The notes under the pieces are model-generated. The model was not told where the DNA came from, did no database searches, and saw only the letters and a list, made by a program, of their open reading frames with translations. From Rhynchonema sp. JSB1_4 (taxonomy: Eukaryota > Nematoda > Chromadorea > Monhysterida > Xyalidae): a stretch of DNA of 64,000 nt. Location: NCBI GenBank assembly GCA_030248065.1, contig JASAMV010009256.1, forward strand, positions 1 to 64,000. The letters are read 5' to 3'. Shown here in pieces: positions 32,201 to 45,100 of this stretch. A program made the translations under genes and the position numbers. Each line of letters starts with the position of its first letter. Position 1 is the first letter of the stretch.

Positions 32201-35200
32201 TTTGGTGCGCCAATAAATGCCCCCCCAGCCTTTCAGGAGGGTACCGTGCCGCGTACCCCCTCCTAGGAGTCAGAAGAAAAAAGAGACCCACTAAATCGCA
32301 AAATCACTATCGAACACCTCATATATCAAAGAGATCGCTCGCTTAACACCACTTTGAGCAAGAAAAAAAAACAGAACAGATCCAAAAGATCGGGAGTCTT
32401 ATTTTGTTCCAATGGCTTAGGATCAGGCTCATTTTGGTATCTGGATTCGCTTCTGCTGCTTTTTTTACCAATGCGTGGCTTAATGGGCACCGAATTTTGA
32501 ACAAGCACTGGATAAAAGCGCCGTTTCAGAAATGGGCAAAGCTCCAGATAAAACTAAAATTAAATTCCCCCTAAATTCAGACCTAGCCACGCCCCTGGGG
32601 GTGAGCATCGTCATTTTTAGTGCATTTCAAAAGATTCTAAAAAGCGCCTAAAAAAGAGTCTAAAAAACGTTCGCAGGCAATCGCCTGCCGTGCACGCCAT
32701 TCCATCGTCGACTGAGTCCGCCGATTGGCGAGCCACAAACGTCCACGTCCAATCTGGTTGTCGTCAAGTGCGAGCCATCCACCACGACCATGTCGTTTGC
32801 CAGTGCGCCGCCGACACAGACGTCGACACAAATTGGTGCGTTTGCGTCAGGATTAGACCAGTGATGTAGTTGGTGGGGGTGGGGCATTACCCCACACAGC
32901 TAGGTGGCCAGCTTTAGCTGTCAAATCCCATGCCCCAGCTAGCTTGAACTGGTGGCCGGGGCAATTGAGCCAACACAGGTCCACAATGTTGCAGGTTCGA
33001 CCAACCCACAAACACCGTATGGTTCGCAGCCGATCGGCACACCCTACAGTATCCCACCACCACAAACGCCCACGTCGGTACAACCACCCACTCCTGCGCC
33101 GAGTACACCAATGGGCTTGCATTTGGTCGGACAACAACAACCGGTGTTGCCACCGCTGCATGTACCGACCACTGGACCAAATAATGGACCTGTTGAGATG
33201 ATCAGTCCTGTTGAGGTGACTACTTGTGCACTTTTGAATGTTTTCTCTTAAGCGTTCGACCGAGATCTTGAGCGATATCAAATGATCGGTCGGGTCTTGC
33301 CTTGGTCACGTGACTTTTTGTGTTGATTATATTAAATCTGCTAATGTCCTTAATGCAAAAATCGCACGTGACCAACACAGGTCCGATCCTACCACCAAGT
33401 TTGATATCCAACATTATGTTTTTATTCCTTTCCTTTTTGTGCAGATGACGGCCCCATCGACATTGCCGTCAACGCCCAACTCCACATCCATGTACACCAG
33501 TCAATCGTCGTTGTCGTACCCGGCCGACGATCTCAAACTGGCCGGCGTGAAACGCAAATATTCGACGGCATCACTGGGCCTGCCATCTGGTCCGGCGTCA
33601 ATCGACCAACAACTGACAGCGCCGAGTTCGCTCAAGCAATTGATCGAGCAGTCTGCGCCGCCGTCTGTCAGTGTCAATGGTTTGGACGTGTCGAGCTTGC
33701 AACGAGCCCAGGGCGCAACGACATCGACAACGACGACAACATTGCCGGGCAGTATGAGCGCCCAACAACAACAATTGATCAGAAGGGCGATGCGACGGAG
33801 AGAGAAACAGACGCAGCACCAGTGGCGACGACCCAAGTTGGACGCACTCGATGTGGACGTGCTGGCGCAAATGAACGACGAAACCGTGCAAGGTCGGCAC
33901 CTGAATCGAAACAACCGATTCGCATCCTTTGATTCTCTGTGATCTAATCAAAAACTAGACTCTGGTTACACGACGCCAACAAGAGCCCGATTTCAGAGAC
34001 GGTGTGCTTTGAAAATGATAAGAAAACGAAAGAAACAAAGCATCATACTCCATTTTGTATTCTTCACCGTACCCCATTCCCCAAATCAGTAGCCACGTTT
34101 GAATGTGTCACTTCTACCACACTACCTTGGCGTAGTGGGCCTAGACTAACACATAATCAGCAGAATATTACGCGTTGTGCACATATCAACCGGACGAAGT
34201 GAGACGATCAAACCGCGTGATCAAGCGAACATTTTGGCGTGCTTTCAGGCAGTGACATGTTGTACACATCGGTCACCACGAATTGGTTGCCGTCAACACG
34301 ACATCAGTGGGCTGCGAGCACGAGCACTTCATTCGCACGATTCGTGTCCGACTCGAGTGGCATCAAGGTCGACGACGTGGCGTCGGGCGCAGACCACAAG
34401 TTCATGTCCACATCGACCAACAACAAATGGACGCACAACGATGCGTTGAAAGAGATGCCCGAGGAAATATTGGACACGAGTCACACTCACGTGCCTGTCA
34501 CCTCATCGAATACAAGTCCCTTGGCTGCTGTTAGTTTTGCGTTTTTGCTCAACTGTGCAATCACGCCAGTTTGAACATGCCTGGACTTTGTTTTGTTGAC
34601 GAAAATCGTGATTCTTGACCAGCGCAACCGTTGCTTCCCTCGCAACATCAAATGACTGGTCATTGTTAGTGCTTCAAGTTTAGCACAAAACGGATGCGTT
34701 TCCATCCGGGGATAGATATGGTGCCGCCAGCTTGTGCATCAACTTGATGCGGCCAAGGCCAGTGGATTGCTATCATCTTTGTTCTATCTTACATTGATGG
34801 ATGTGATGTTTCAGTTCAACACATTCATGTCGCCGCCGAACAGCAACGAACAACAAGTGAACAGTGTCGGCGAACATCGTGTGTTCGCTGCGCAGGGCGT
34901 GGCGCCCAATCTGCCAATGGCTCACAATGGGCCGCCCAGCATCGAGACCATCTACCCGACACCACCCAGTCATGATATTATGACACAGGTGCGGGCACTG
35001 TTTACTGATTGATTGGTTGTATGCGGCGATCAACTGCATGCATAGCATTATCGGCGACGACAAATCGAATAATTTATGTAAGACACCAATAAACAATAAC
35101 CCACTGCAGTAGTTTTAGGTCGCAGATTGAAAAGGACTCGTGTGTTTTCGAACAGAGCTACCAACAGGCCACAAGGGTTTTTACACGAGGCCTTTTCCTC

Positions 35201-38200
35201 AAGACAAGGCGCTCCAAATAGTTCATAAATAGTTCATTCCTGTCGCCGTCACTGATGGCCCACCTAATTACAGCAACTGTCGCCCGAGAATGTCGCGTCG
35301 CAGACAGCGCCCCCTCAACTGACGATCGTGGCTGTTCGGCCATCCAGTTCACAGCAATCCGATGGCACGCAGGATGACGGCGTCATCTCACCGGTTGTGG
35401 TCAAGTTGCGCACGTCTGATGTGTGCACGGCCGCTGGCAAATTGTTGGAGGTACGAGACCGGCGCTTGTACTGGGGTGATAGTGAGCGAGCCGAACTGAT
35501 CAGAGTCATTTTGTCAGGCACAAATGCTTGCTTTACGTATACCCGGGCTAGGTTTTTATGATGCGGCGCGATGGTTTCAAGCACAAATATTGTTACAAAC
35601 GTCCAACTTACAGTTTTTATGTAAATCATTCGCTTGTGCAGAGCGGTGATCGCCACCAACGAATTCAATACAAGTATTTACGCATCGTTTTACAGAGTCC
35701 CACGACCAAACGTGCGCGTCGACGAATGTTGCGCGAATCAGGGTCGATCGATGACGATTCAATCGATTCCCAATCGACGTTTAACATTTATTCGGCCGAG
35801 GTCTACGAACGACCAAAGTGCAACAAATTGTTGTTGGCTGCACAGAGCAACTTCACCGCCATTCAGCTCTCGAAGTCAAAATTCACAGCTAATCAACAAC
35901 AACAACTGATGGCTGTGTACAAACCGACACAAACCATTCGTATCACCGATGGCTTGCCCGCAGTGTTGCCGGTCGGTCGAACTGATCGAATGATCATGCC
36001 TTCCCCATCGATCTCAAATGCGGGCACGCCCAACACCATTTGGCCACCGCCATCGCCACGACAACAAGCAGCCGGCCGACAGATGCCCCCGGCGAGGTCG
36101 ATGGGCGTGCGCACCGTATCAACCGGATCTCTCGGTTCACCAGCTGCAGCTATCGCCAACTCACCGGCGGGCGGGCCCGGCAGCGTCGGTGGGCCGGTGG
36201 GCGGACCGTATTCGGTGGGCAATCCCGGCCCAGCTGGCCCACCCGGCATGCAACGCGCAACGAGTTTCCATGGAGGGCCAATGACACCTCAGCAGCAGGT
36301 TATGTCAATGCGACAGCCGACCTCGGTCGCAAATGCCAGCTTCGACAGCATGCAGAGTCCCTTTAATCGGTTGGTTTTTTTTGATTTTGACACCATTCCC
36401 ATAATGTCAATTGCGTCTTCGCTTGCAGTGCGCCGGCCAGTGTGGACAACACCGGCATGCCTTACGCAGTCCACAACCAGCCACATAGTCAAATGCCTGC
36501 GTCGCAGCAGCATGCACAAATGCATTCACAACAATCCGGTACGTTACATTACGACTACCGTTTGTGTTTTTTTTCAAATTGTGCAACATTTCCCTATCTT
36601 GTACGCATTCCCTCAGGTGGTATGGCTGAAGCGCATTCACTGCTGATGAATCTTCTAATGTGTGACACCATGTATGACCTGCCCAGAGACATCGCGTTCG
36701 ACGCGTGCCCCGTGTGCGCCTGTCATATGAACATCAAAGGTTTTGATATTGCTATATTTGTGTTGCAATGAATGAATCGAAAGCGAGAAACACTGCGACT
36801 TTTCAGGCTTGGAAGTCGGTTGGTACGTGCCGGCCACACCGATGCAGGTGCAGGCACAGCCCCAACACAATGCCATGCAGCTGCCGTGTTCGTGTGGATT
36901 CAGGTGCTGTTGCTGCAATTTGTTGATTAGATTCGGTTCCGATTATCTCTGTTAAAGACGCAGCCGGGGTCTGCATGTAGCCGCAACAAAAACATCTCCC
37001 ACTCGGTACAGCTGACAAACATACTATTTGAATTCAGAGTTTCGTCGAGTACGTACTTACAATAACTGGATCTGTGTGACAGGTTTTTATGTGGAAATTC
37101 GATTTGCGACGGAGTGGCAAAAGCCCAGTAGAGCCGAGTACGGGACATTGCAGACTGCCGATTGCAACAGCGTTGTTGAGCGTCAATGTGTTTATGTTGC
37201 AGTGCCGTCCGCTATCGTCTGCTGTCGTGTGGCAGCGGCGTGTTCTTCGAAGACGAACAAGAGGCGACTGGTCAGGACTGGATCGGGCGTCGACAACCGT
37301 CGTTGAACAATCGATCGATCAATCAAAATGATGTCAGTCACGATAATGAATTGATCGAATTGATCAGGTATGGTTGATGTTTGATTGCGTTTCGAATTAT
37401 TTGTTGTTGTGTACATTGTCTATGCTGGATTCCCTCATGAAGTCTACGATTGTTATTGATTTACATATTGTCAGAAACGATCGCGGTGTTGTTTCTCCAA
37501 ATTTACATCAAACCACGATTCCAACACTCGTCACACAGACTCAACCATTAATGAAAACCGATTCCATCCAATAGATGCTGCTAACGTGCGCAATTACTCG
37601 ATTCAGGCAACAATCGCTGTGTCACGATCTTGCGAGCGACGTGTACGGGGCATCATTGTTGTCACGTCAATGTGATGATTTCAATCAGGCCAGGAATGGC
37701 GCACAAATTCAATCGGACGAAGTGTCGGTCAAGGATTACGAGTTAACCGCGCTCGAATACGAAATGCTCAAGGTCGGCGTTCGCTTGTCTTTCCGGTCAC
37801 CCGCCATCTGCAAGATGCAGTGTAGCGATGTGCTTCTATACATTTTGAGAAAAATTGCCTGTCTGTATCAAAAGTGTTTGAAAAATAATGTGTTCAGCTC
37901 TGAAACATTACATTACATGTTCCGACATAAAGCACCCACGTCATTCGAAAAACATATTTTATAAAATGTTCGCGTTCAGTTTCGAACTACAACGAACCGG
38001 CACGCGGCATCCAGAAAGCGCAGGTACCTGCAAAATAATCTCAAACCATCGTCCGACTGGAGCCCCCTCCCAGAACAGTCTATCAGCCACTTTACGTTCC
38101 TGAACCGTACCCAACGTTGTGCACTGTTGTTTGCAGAGCCTGATGAACTCAGCAATCGACGCGGCGTCGATGATCACCGATTGTACGATTCCTTCGCGCG

Positions 38201-41200
38201 CCGATTTTGTGCGTGAACGCGGTCAACAGGCGCCGTTGCCTTTCAGTTTGTGGGGATATCAGAAACCGTACAGGCAACTGGACACGTGTGAGACGGAGTG
38301 TGTCGCCTTGCTGGAACAGCTTATGCCAACGGTTGGTTGCACCTCCTGGCTTGACGCTGCCTGATGCAGTTCGGTCTAAGTGCTCCCATGGGCAGAAACC
38401 AGTCAAGTGAAATCCAGACGGACGTTTGAGTGCACATGTGAGATTGAACATTGAAAACCGAACTGAGCCAATATAAGATGTATTACATATAACAAGTTTT
38501 GCCGCGCTGATTTTTTGTTGTTGCGCGCGCAATAACGTAAAATGTCAACCGCATTGTTTCTGGAATCTAACTGATACGTGACGTGTATGTATGCGCAGGT
38601 GCGTGAGGCGATGCAACAACTCGTGCTGACCGGCAAACAGATGTCGCCGAGTTCGTTGCTGAACACGGGCTCGGACGAGAACTCTGTGTCGCAATCGTCC
38701 AACACGAACGCTGCCGTCGGCATGCCTGCTGTCGAAGGTTGGACAATCTTACTTTGTTTGTCCGTTTCACACCCAACGCAACGCTTTGCGCCACATGTTC
38801 GTCTCATGAAAGAGAAAATGACAAGTGAATGATTTGTTCTACAAGATTTCATATGGTTTTTTTGACTGAAAAGACCTAAATTCATTTGTATACATTATCG
38901 ACTGCCTGGCCACAGGTCCGTTGACGTGGCGTTTGTTCGAGCGCAAATTGATGCGAACGAGTGCTGCTGACGGTATGGTTGACGAGTGCAAGCCAGAACC
39001 GATACCACAGGTCTGTTGACGTTGTGCAATTCATATCTGCGTGTCTGTCCACTCAGCCACAGTCAACGAAGTTATTGGCACGTTCGCAATAATGTGCCTG
39101 TTTTGCACAAATTTCAACAAAACGTGTCAGGTGTCATTGACGACCGAGCACGACAACGTGAGCATCTCGCCGTTGTCGCTCCGTCTCTGGGACCGTCTGC
39201 TGCTCGAGCCATTGTCGCAGCCGAAGGACGTCGTCTACGTGGCCGTCATGCCCGACAACAAGTGGCTGTTGCAACGCGCACGGCTGTTCTTTCGCGAATT
39301 GTCCAAGACCTACGAAAATCATCGTTTCGGCCGACACTGTGCGTTCCACACCGATGCGACGCCCGAGGGACTGATGAAGGTCGGCACGCGAACGCTCGAA
39401 TCGTTGGTGCGTCCCGCGGGGGTCACGATTTCGAATAATTTTGATAAATCTCGGTGTTTATTTATTCATTGCTGGATTGAAAAGTTTGTGCCCGTTCATG
39501 TTCCCAAGACGAGCTAGCCCCACCTTAGCTGTCATGGTGTATTTTCGCAAGTATTAGTATCATTACAGACACTTGCTATTTGCAAGTAAAGTTTCAGTGG
39601 CAGGTTGAGCTTTGGATCACTTTTCGTTGGCAAGTAAGTTTCTTGATTACTTGGCATGTGCCAAAGTGTGTCGTTTGTGTATTTTTAGTTTTGGCCATTA
39701 GCGAAAATTCAACTCTGGTAGCTATGTATATGTAATTTCGTATATTCCCAATTTGCATGTTGCCGTATTTCTCTGTCAGCCATTCGACGACTGTACGCAA
39801 ATGCAATTGGCGCTGCAAAACAAGTCGAACGCCGAACAGCTGTTGTTGATGTTCCGTCAGATCTGCTGCAAATTGTTGCCGGATTTGTTGGAGATGGAGC
39901 GAGCGTTCGAGCCGCATTCACTCAGGGACGTGGTCGGCAAGGACGGCCCTGCTGGTGCCGGCATGCAAGGTATGCGTAACGTCGTGTCCAGCTTATACCA
40001 ATGTTGTCAGCGCAACTGCCTTTGTTTCGGGGTCGCGCTGTAATTTCGGCGCATCCCACGTGTGTTGCACGGGACGCACACAGCCAGCTTGCACGAACCA
40101 CAGACAGTTGCACTCACAACAACAGTATTAGCCTCGTGTCGCCAAGTCAGCTTGTGGCAGTAGCAAATGGTTAAAAATTGGCAATTTTGCGCAGTTAATG
40201 CTGTCGATTTTGTGGCAAAGAAACTGGTGTGCAGACAGTTTTGGGTTGGTTGAAACCGGCGCTAGAAACACAACACGTCCGTATTAGCTTCTGCTGTTGT
40301 TTCAAATTCGCCGTTTTTACAAGACAACATTTATAGCTAATTGTTTTGTCGTCAACGCTGGTCCGACGATAGGTGTCCTAAATCAGCGCGAGCAAATACA
40401 GTTTGTACATATTGGGCTGGGTTGGCGATGTCAGTTGACCGCATGAATGAAAGCCAACATTTATTGACTGACATGTGACACACAGGTGCGGATTCAATGA
40501 TGCCGCCGCCCCAATTGCCCGACTCGATTGGTGGCCTGACCAATGCCGACTCGACCATCACGTCGACGGACGCCGATGCTGATGACAAGACGCAGGTTCG
40601 ATTCGGTTATGTGCGTATTTGTGGGCGTATTGGGTTAGCTAGCCTCCATCGTAATTTAGGCCTAGACCTACACTGAGGCAGGCTCAGTTTTAGACTCAGG
40701 CGTGGGGTTCGGATGGGACTACATTTGTGCTGCCTGAAAGCCTAAGCATAAGTACATGAGGCTACACAACCATTGGGGGTGAGCCTACATATCTGGCACA
40801 GCGCTATGTAGTGTGCGACTCGACATTACGATTGCCTGTAATCGGTGCCTGATGTTAAGGTTGACATTTGTCCGAAAACTATATCTACTGCAAAGCGCCG
40901 AAATAATCTGGCATTTCCGAGGAAAAATCGGTCTTGGCTAGGGTTAGAGAGATGTCGGGTGTCGGGTACCTCCAGATGTCGGGTGTCCGGTTTTTTGGGA
41001 CCCGACAGCCGACACCCGACACTTACGGTTCAAAACATCAGTTTTGCTGAGAGAAGAATTTTGGGAGAAAATTTTCTTCGAACCAAATGTTTCCGAAGAC
41101 GCAGAATGTGACATTTTGGTGTTTATTTCGTGCGAAAATACTTGAACTCAGTAACTTGAGCCAAACAATTGCACTAATGATGCAAATGAACAAAAATTTG

Positions 41201-42038
41201 CCTGTTTTTGGTCCAAAAACAGGTGTCGGGTGTCGGTTTTTTTTCAAAAACTAGATGTCGGGTGTCGGGTTTTTTTGCAACTGTCGGATGTAGGGTGTCG
41301 GCTTTTTTGTCAGATGTCTGGTGTCGGGTACTTCCAGATGTCGGGTGTTGGCTGTCGGGTGTCGGGTACCCCCCGACCTCTAACCCTAGTCTTGGCATAT
41401 GGAAAACCCTGTTTTTTATGAAAAAACTTTCACCTGCAGTTTGCTGCAACGAAACATGACGTGTGATTGTGCTGTTCAGGGCCAACTTCCGCACGTGGTC
41501 GTGGTGTACATGGTGAATCCGTTCTGTGTCGGTCCGCGTACGCACGACAGTCGACTGGCGGTGCAGTTCACGCGGGCGCTGCTGGGATGCTACACGCAGA
41601 TGTTGAAGAAGCTCGGCACCGATAAACAGCCGTTTGTTCAATTGGAGATTGTGCCCATGCAAACTATGATGGACACAGCCGGTGCACTGGTCGACTACGG
41701 CAAGGATGCCAGGGACGCCTCGCTCTCGGCCATACCCGAACAGGGTCAGTCTGCTTCATGTTTCACTTATAACAGGGTCAGTCTGCTTCATGTTTCACTT
41801 ATTCGCGGTCGTTGCTGAATGTGAATAGTAGAGTATCTCTTGTGCCTCCGGTCTCCTGCTGACCCTCACAAATCAGACAGATTAATTTGCGAATAAACCC
41901 GCCCCAACAAATGTACGGTGGTAATAACATCAATCTAGATACAAAGAAGATATTTATTTCATGGGCGTTTGTTGGAAACTAAGTTTGTTCAACGCCAACA
42001 AAAGTTGCCAATCACCTACCATCATGTAAGTTGCAAAC

Positions 42039-42126
<88 letters not shown>

Positions 42127-45100
42127 TGGTGATTGTACTCCTTGCAGTGTCGTGGATCGGCAACCGTTGCAACACACGACAAGGTGCGGCCGAGTCGCTG
42201 CGTGCGATCGCGTTCAGTGTGTACGCCGAAACACGATGCATCAACGCCGCGCAGTGTCTGCCGATTGGACAGCCGAAACTGTTGACCGGCTTCGGACCGG
42301 CGGCCGTGCGTGCCATGGGCTTGCACAAGGCTGGCGTCATCAATATGACCGATACGTTGGTGAGTGCATGATTGTCTGGCAACGTACATTGAAATGTACA
42401 CAACGGACTGGGCCGCGCGCTGGCCTGTTTGAAGAATTATTCGCACATTCATTTAGAATGTTGTCTAACTTGGCCGTCGTCGGCGCAAAAGTTGACTACA
42501 GGTCTATAAACAACTGTTCCATTGGTCGACTTGCTGTTAACTGTCAATGGTGCAAGTGACGTGACAAGTACCGGGCGTGCATTCCAACCATAGCTTACTC
42601 TTGACACCCCAGCCCAAGCATATTTTTTTATATTTTAGCAGAAAGGTAAACGTCTTTAGGCCTGGACTTTGTCCAAAACGCTGTTTCAACCAGTGGCTCA
42701 CATTGATTCTGTGATCCTAGCCAGCAGCTGCCCTGAAATAAGGAACCTGACTTTGCGTTGCGCTTCTTGATGCAGGTGTGTGGCTCCAAACTGATCTACG
42801 ATTACGAGTGCGGTCCGGAGGAGTCCAAAGTGCGCAAACCATCGCTGCATCGTTCTTACTGTTCGCCGTTCGCCCTGGCCATGTCCAGCAACACACTGGT
42901 GAATGCTGCCTCGGTGACGTCATCCATCGATCTGATGACACCTTCGACTTCGCATAGTACTAATGGTCGGTTGGAGGGCTCGTCGGCACCAACGCAGCTG
43001 TCGTCAAATTTTTCAGGGTTCTGGTCATCCAGGCCACTACGGTTTTTCTTTCATTTTCAAGTGCGATTTGTGCTTGGAATTTTTCTTCACACCTAGAAAT
43101 TGATGTTAGGTGCAATTTGCACACAAAATCTTTATTTGCTGCACCTACGTGCAAGATATTCTCAATTTTTATGCACCGCTCGCGTTTGCAGACAGCAGCG
43201 ACGACGTGCTGTTCGTGTCGTATTGTCTGTCGGACGAACAACGTTGGCTGCTGGCGGCCGTCACCAACCAACGAGGCACCGTGCTCGAAAGTGTGGTCGT
43301 CAATCTGACGGACTTCACGCCGATCGACGCCGACCGATTCCCGCCGCAACGCATCGCCCAACGACATCGCGAACTACGGTCGGTCATGATGAAACACCAC
43401 GCGCAGCATTATTGGCTGGACACCTACACCTGTGGAGCTGCACTTGGCAGACAAATGGGCTGTTCCATATTTTTCGGTCTCGTTTGTTTCTTCGAGTTCG
43501 ACCAACGTTAAAGTCTCTTATGCTGGTCGAACTGACAGAAACAGCATAACTGCAAGAACCTATTTTGCCGCCAAAGCGAACCCACGCGAACTGCATACCT
43601 GACATTGTATGGGTCTATGACTATGACCTTATACAAAGTGATGTTGTTGGGGAAATTCCGTTTTGTTTCTCGCCTTAGCTTAGACACTGTACTGCACTCG
43701 AAAAAATGAGCATGGTGTATGTAATTGTTTGTTTGAGAATGAATCACACAATTACAGTAACCTGGCGAATCACATGTCGATCGTACGCGAGGCGTTGAAT
43801 CGATTGTGGTCGTTTGTGGTGGGTGTGATGGGCACCAGGTGTCATCCGTGGAGACTCGTCATTGGCAGGGTGGGCAAATTGGGACATTCGGAATTGAGAA
43901 GTGAGTTTACGTTTTTTTATCCTTTTTTTCAATTTTCTGCAGTTTCACACCTGTTATGCACGTGTACAAGCACGGAAACAAGTTGATGATTGCTTTGCAG
44001 TTTGGTCACACCTGCTCAAACCGTCGTCACTACGCAAATATGGCAAGTTGCTGCACGACAATTGCGACCATTGTCAACATCTGTCAACGCTGCCCGACAG
44101 TCCCGCCATTCTGTCGGCCTGTTTGGTGGCGCTCGAGCCCGAGACGCACATTCGACTGTTCGCCAACAGCTTCACGCCCGATGAAAAGTTTGGACAGGTC
44201 GGTGTGCTGTGTCAATGCATCACGGTGCTCTGGTTCGGCGGTCAGACCAGTGATGTAGCTGGATGCTGTGAACCTAAGCCCTAAGGTAGAATCCGGCCTG
44301 CCCAACTAGGTCGGTCGCTAGCTAAAAATGGCAAAAAAACCTGTTTGGCCCAAACCCGAGCTTCGTGACAAACTGCATTGGTGGGGAACACAATTCGCTG
44401 GTGAGACCAAATTTTATGTTCATTGTTGTGTGGTTCAAGTTTCGAAAACTTTTCAGGCAGCCAAAGCGTGCCAGTTGGCGACACCGGATGACGTGAGTGC
44501 GACGCACATTATGGTGTTCCCAACGAGTGCCATCATACAGGTTGGCGCACAATAACAACTGATTGCGTTCTGAGCTATAAGTTTTTATTCGCAAGACAGT
44601 GCAAACACGTAAGGAGAAAATATACATATAGTCCATCCATCAGCTCATGACACTTTTTGTCAGCTGAAACCCTTGACAGGATCCAGTGCTGTTCCGGTTC
44701 CGGTTGGCTTACAAAAAAGAAAAGAAAGAGAAATCGGTTTTTATTTTATTTTTGTGTGCCGTTTTCTCTGACATTGCCTTGCGGAGGAACAATTTTTCAC
44801 AACGGAACCTGAACCTCCGAACCAAAAGTGCCATGAGCTGATGGATAGACCATACATTCGACATTCCAACAGCTGAACACGTCGGGCGCAATGGAGGACC
44901 CGGACCTGCCGGCATTCCCGGATTTGCCCGGACTTGAACCCGACATCGAAGGACTCGAACTCGACGGATGGGGTGCGGCTGGACCGCGTATGCCTGGCGG
45001 TGAGTGTTCGTGTGCCTGTTCGTCAACGTCCACATTCTTAGTGTTTGGCTAATGCTATTGCTGTCAACACAACTGCCTGTGATTTGCGCAAACGCCGTTA

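Noticed and set aside
42012..42452. Minus-strand frames with poly Tyr-Ile
   Set aside because: Produced by the TA microsatellite and antisense to MED13 exon 28.
43379..43511. Extension of MED13 exon 30 into the following open frame
   Set aside because: The donor at 43379 (CG/GTCGGT, phase 2) is the only one that joins exon 31 in frame; the extension ends in a stop.
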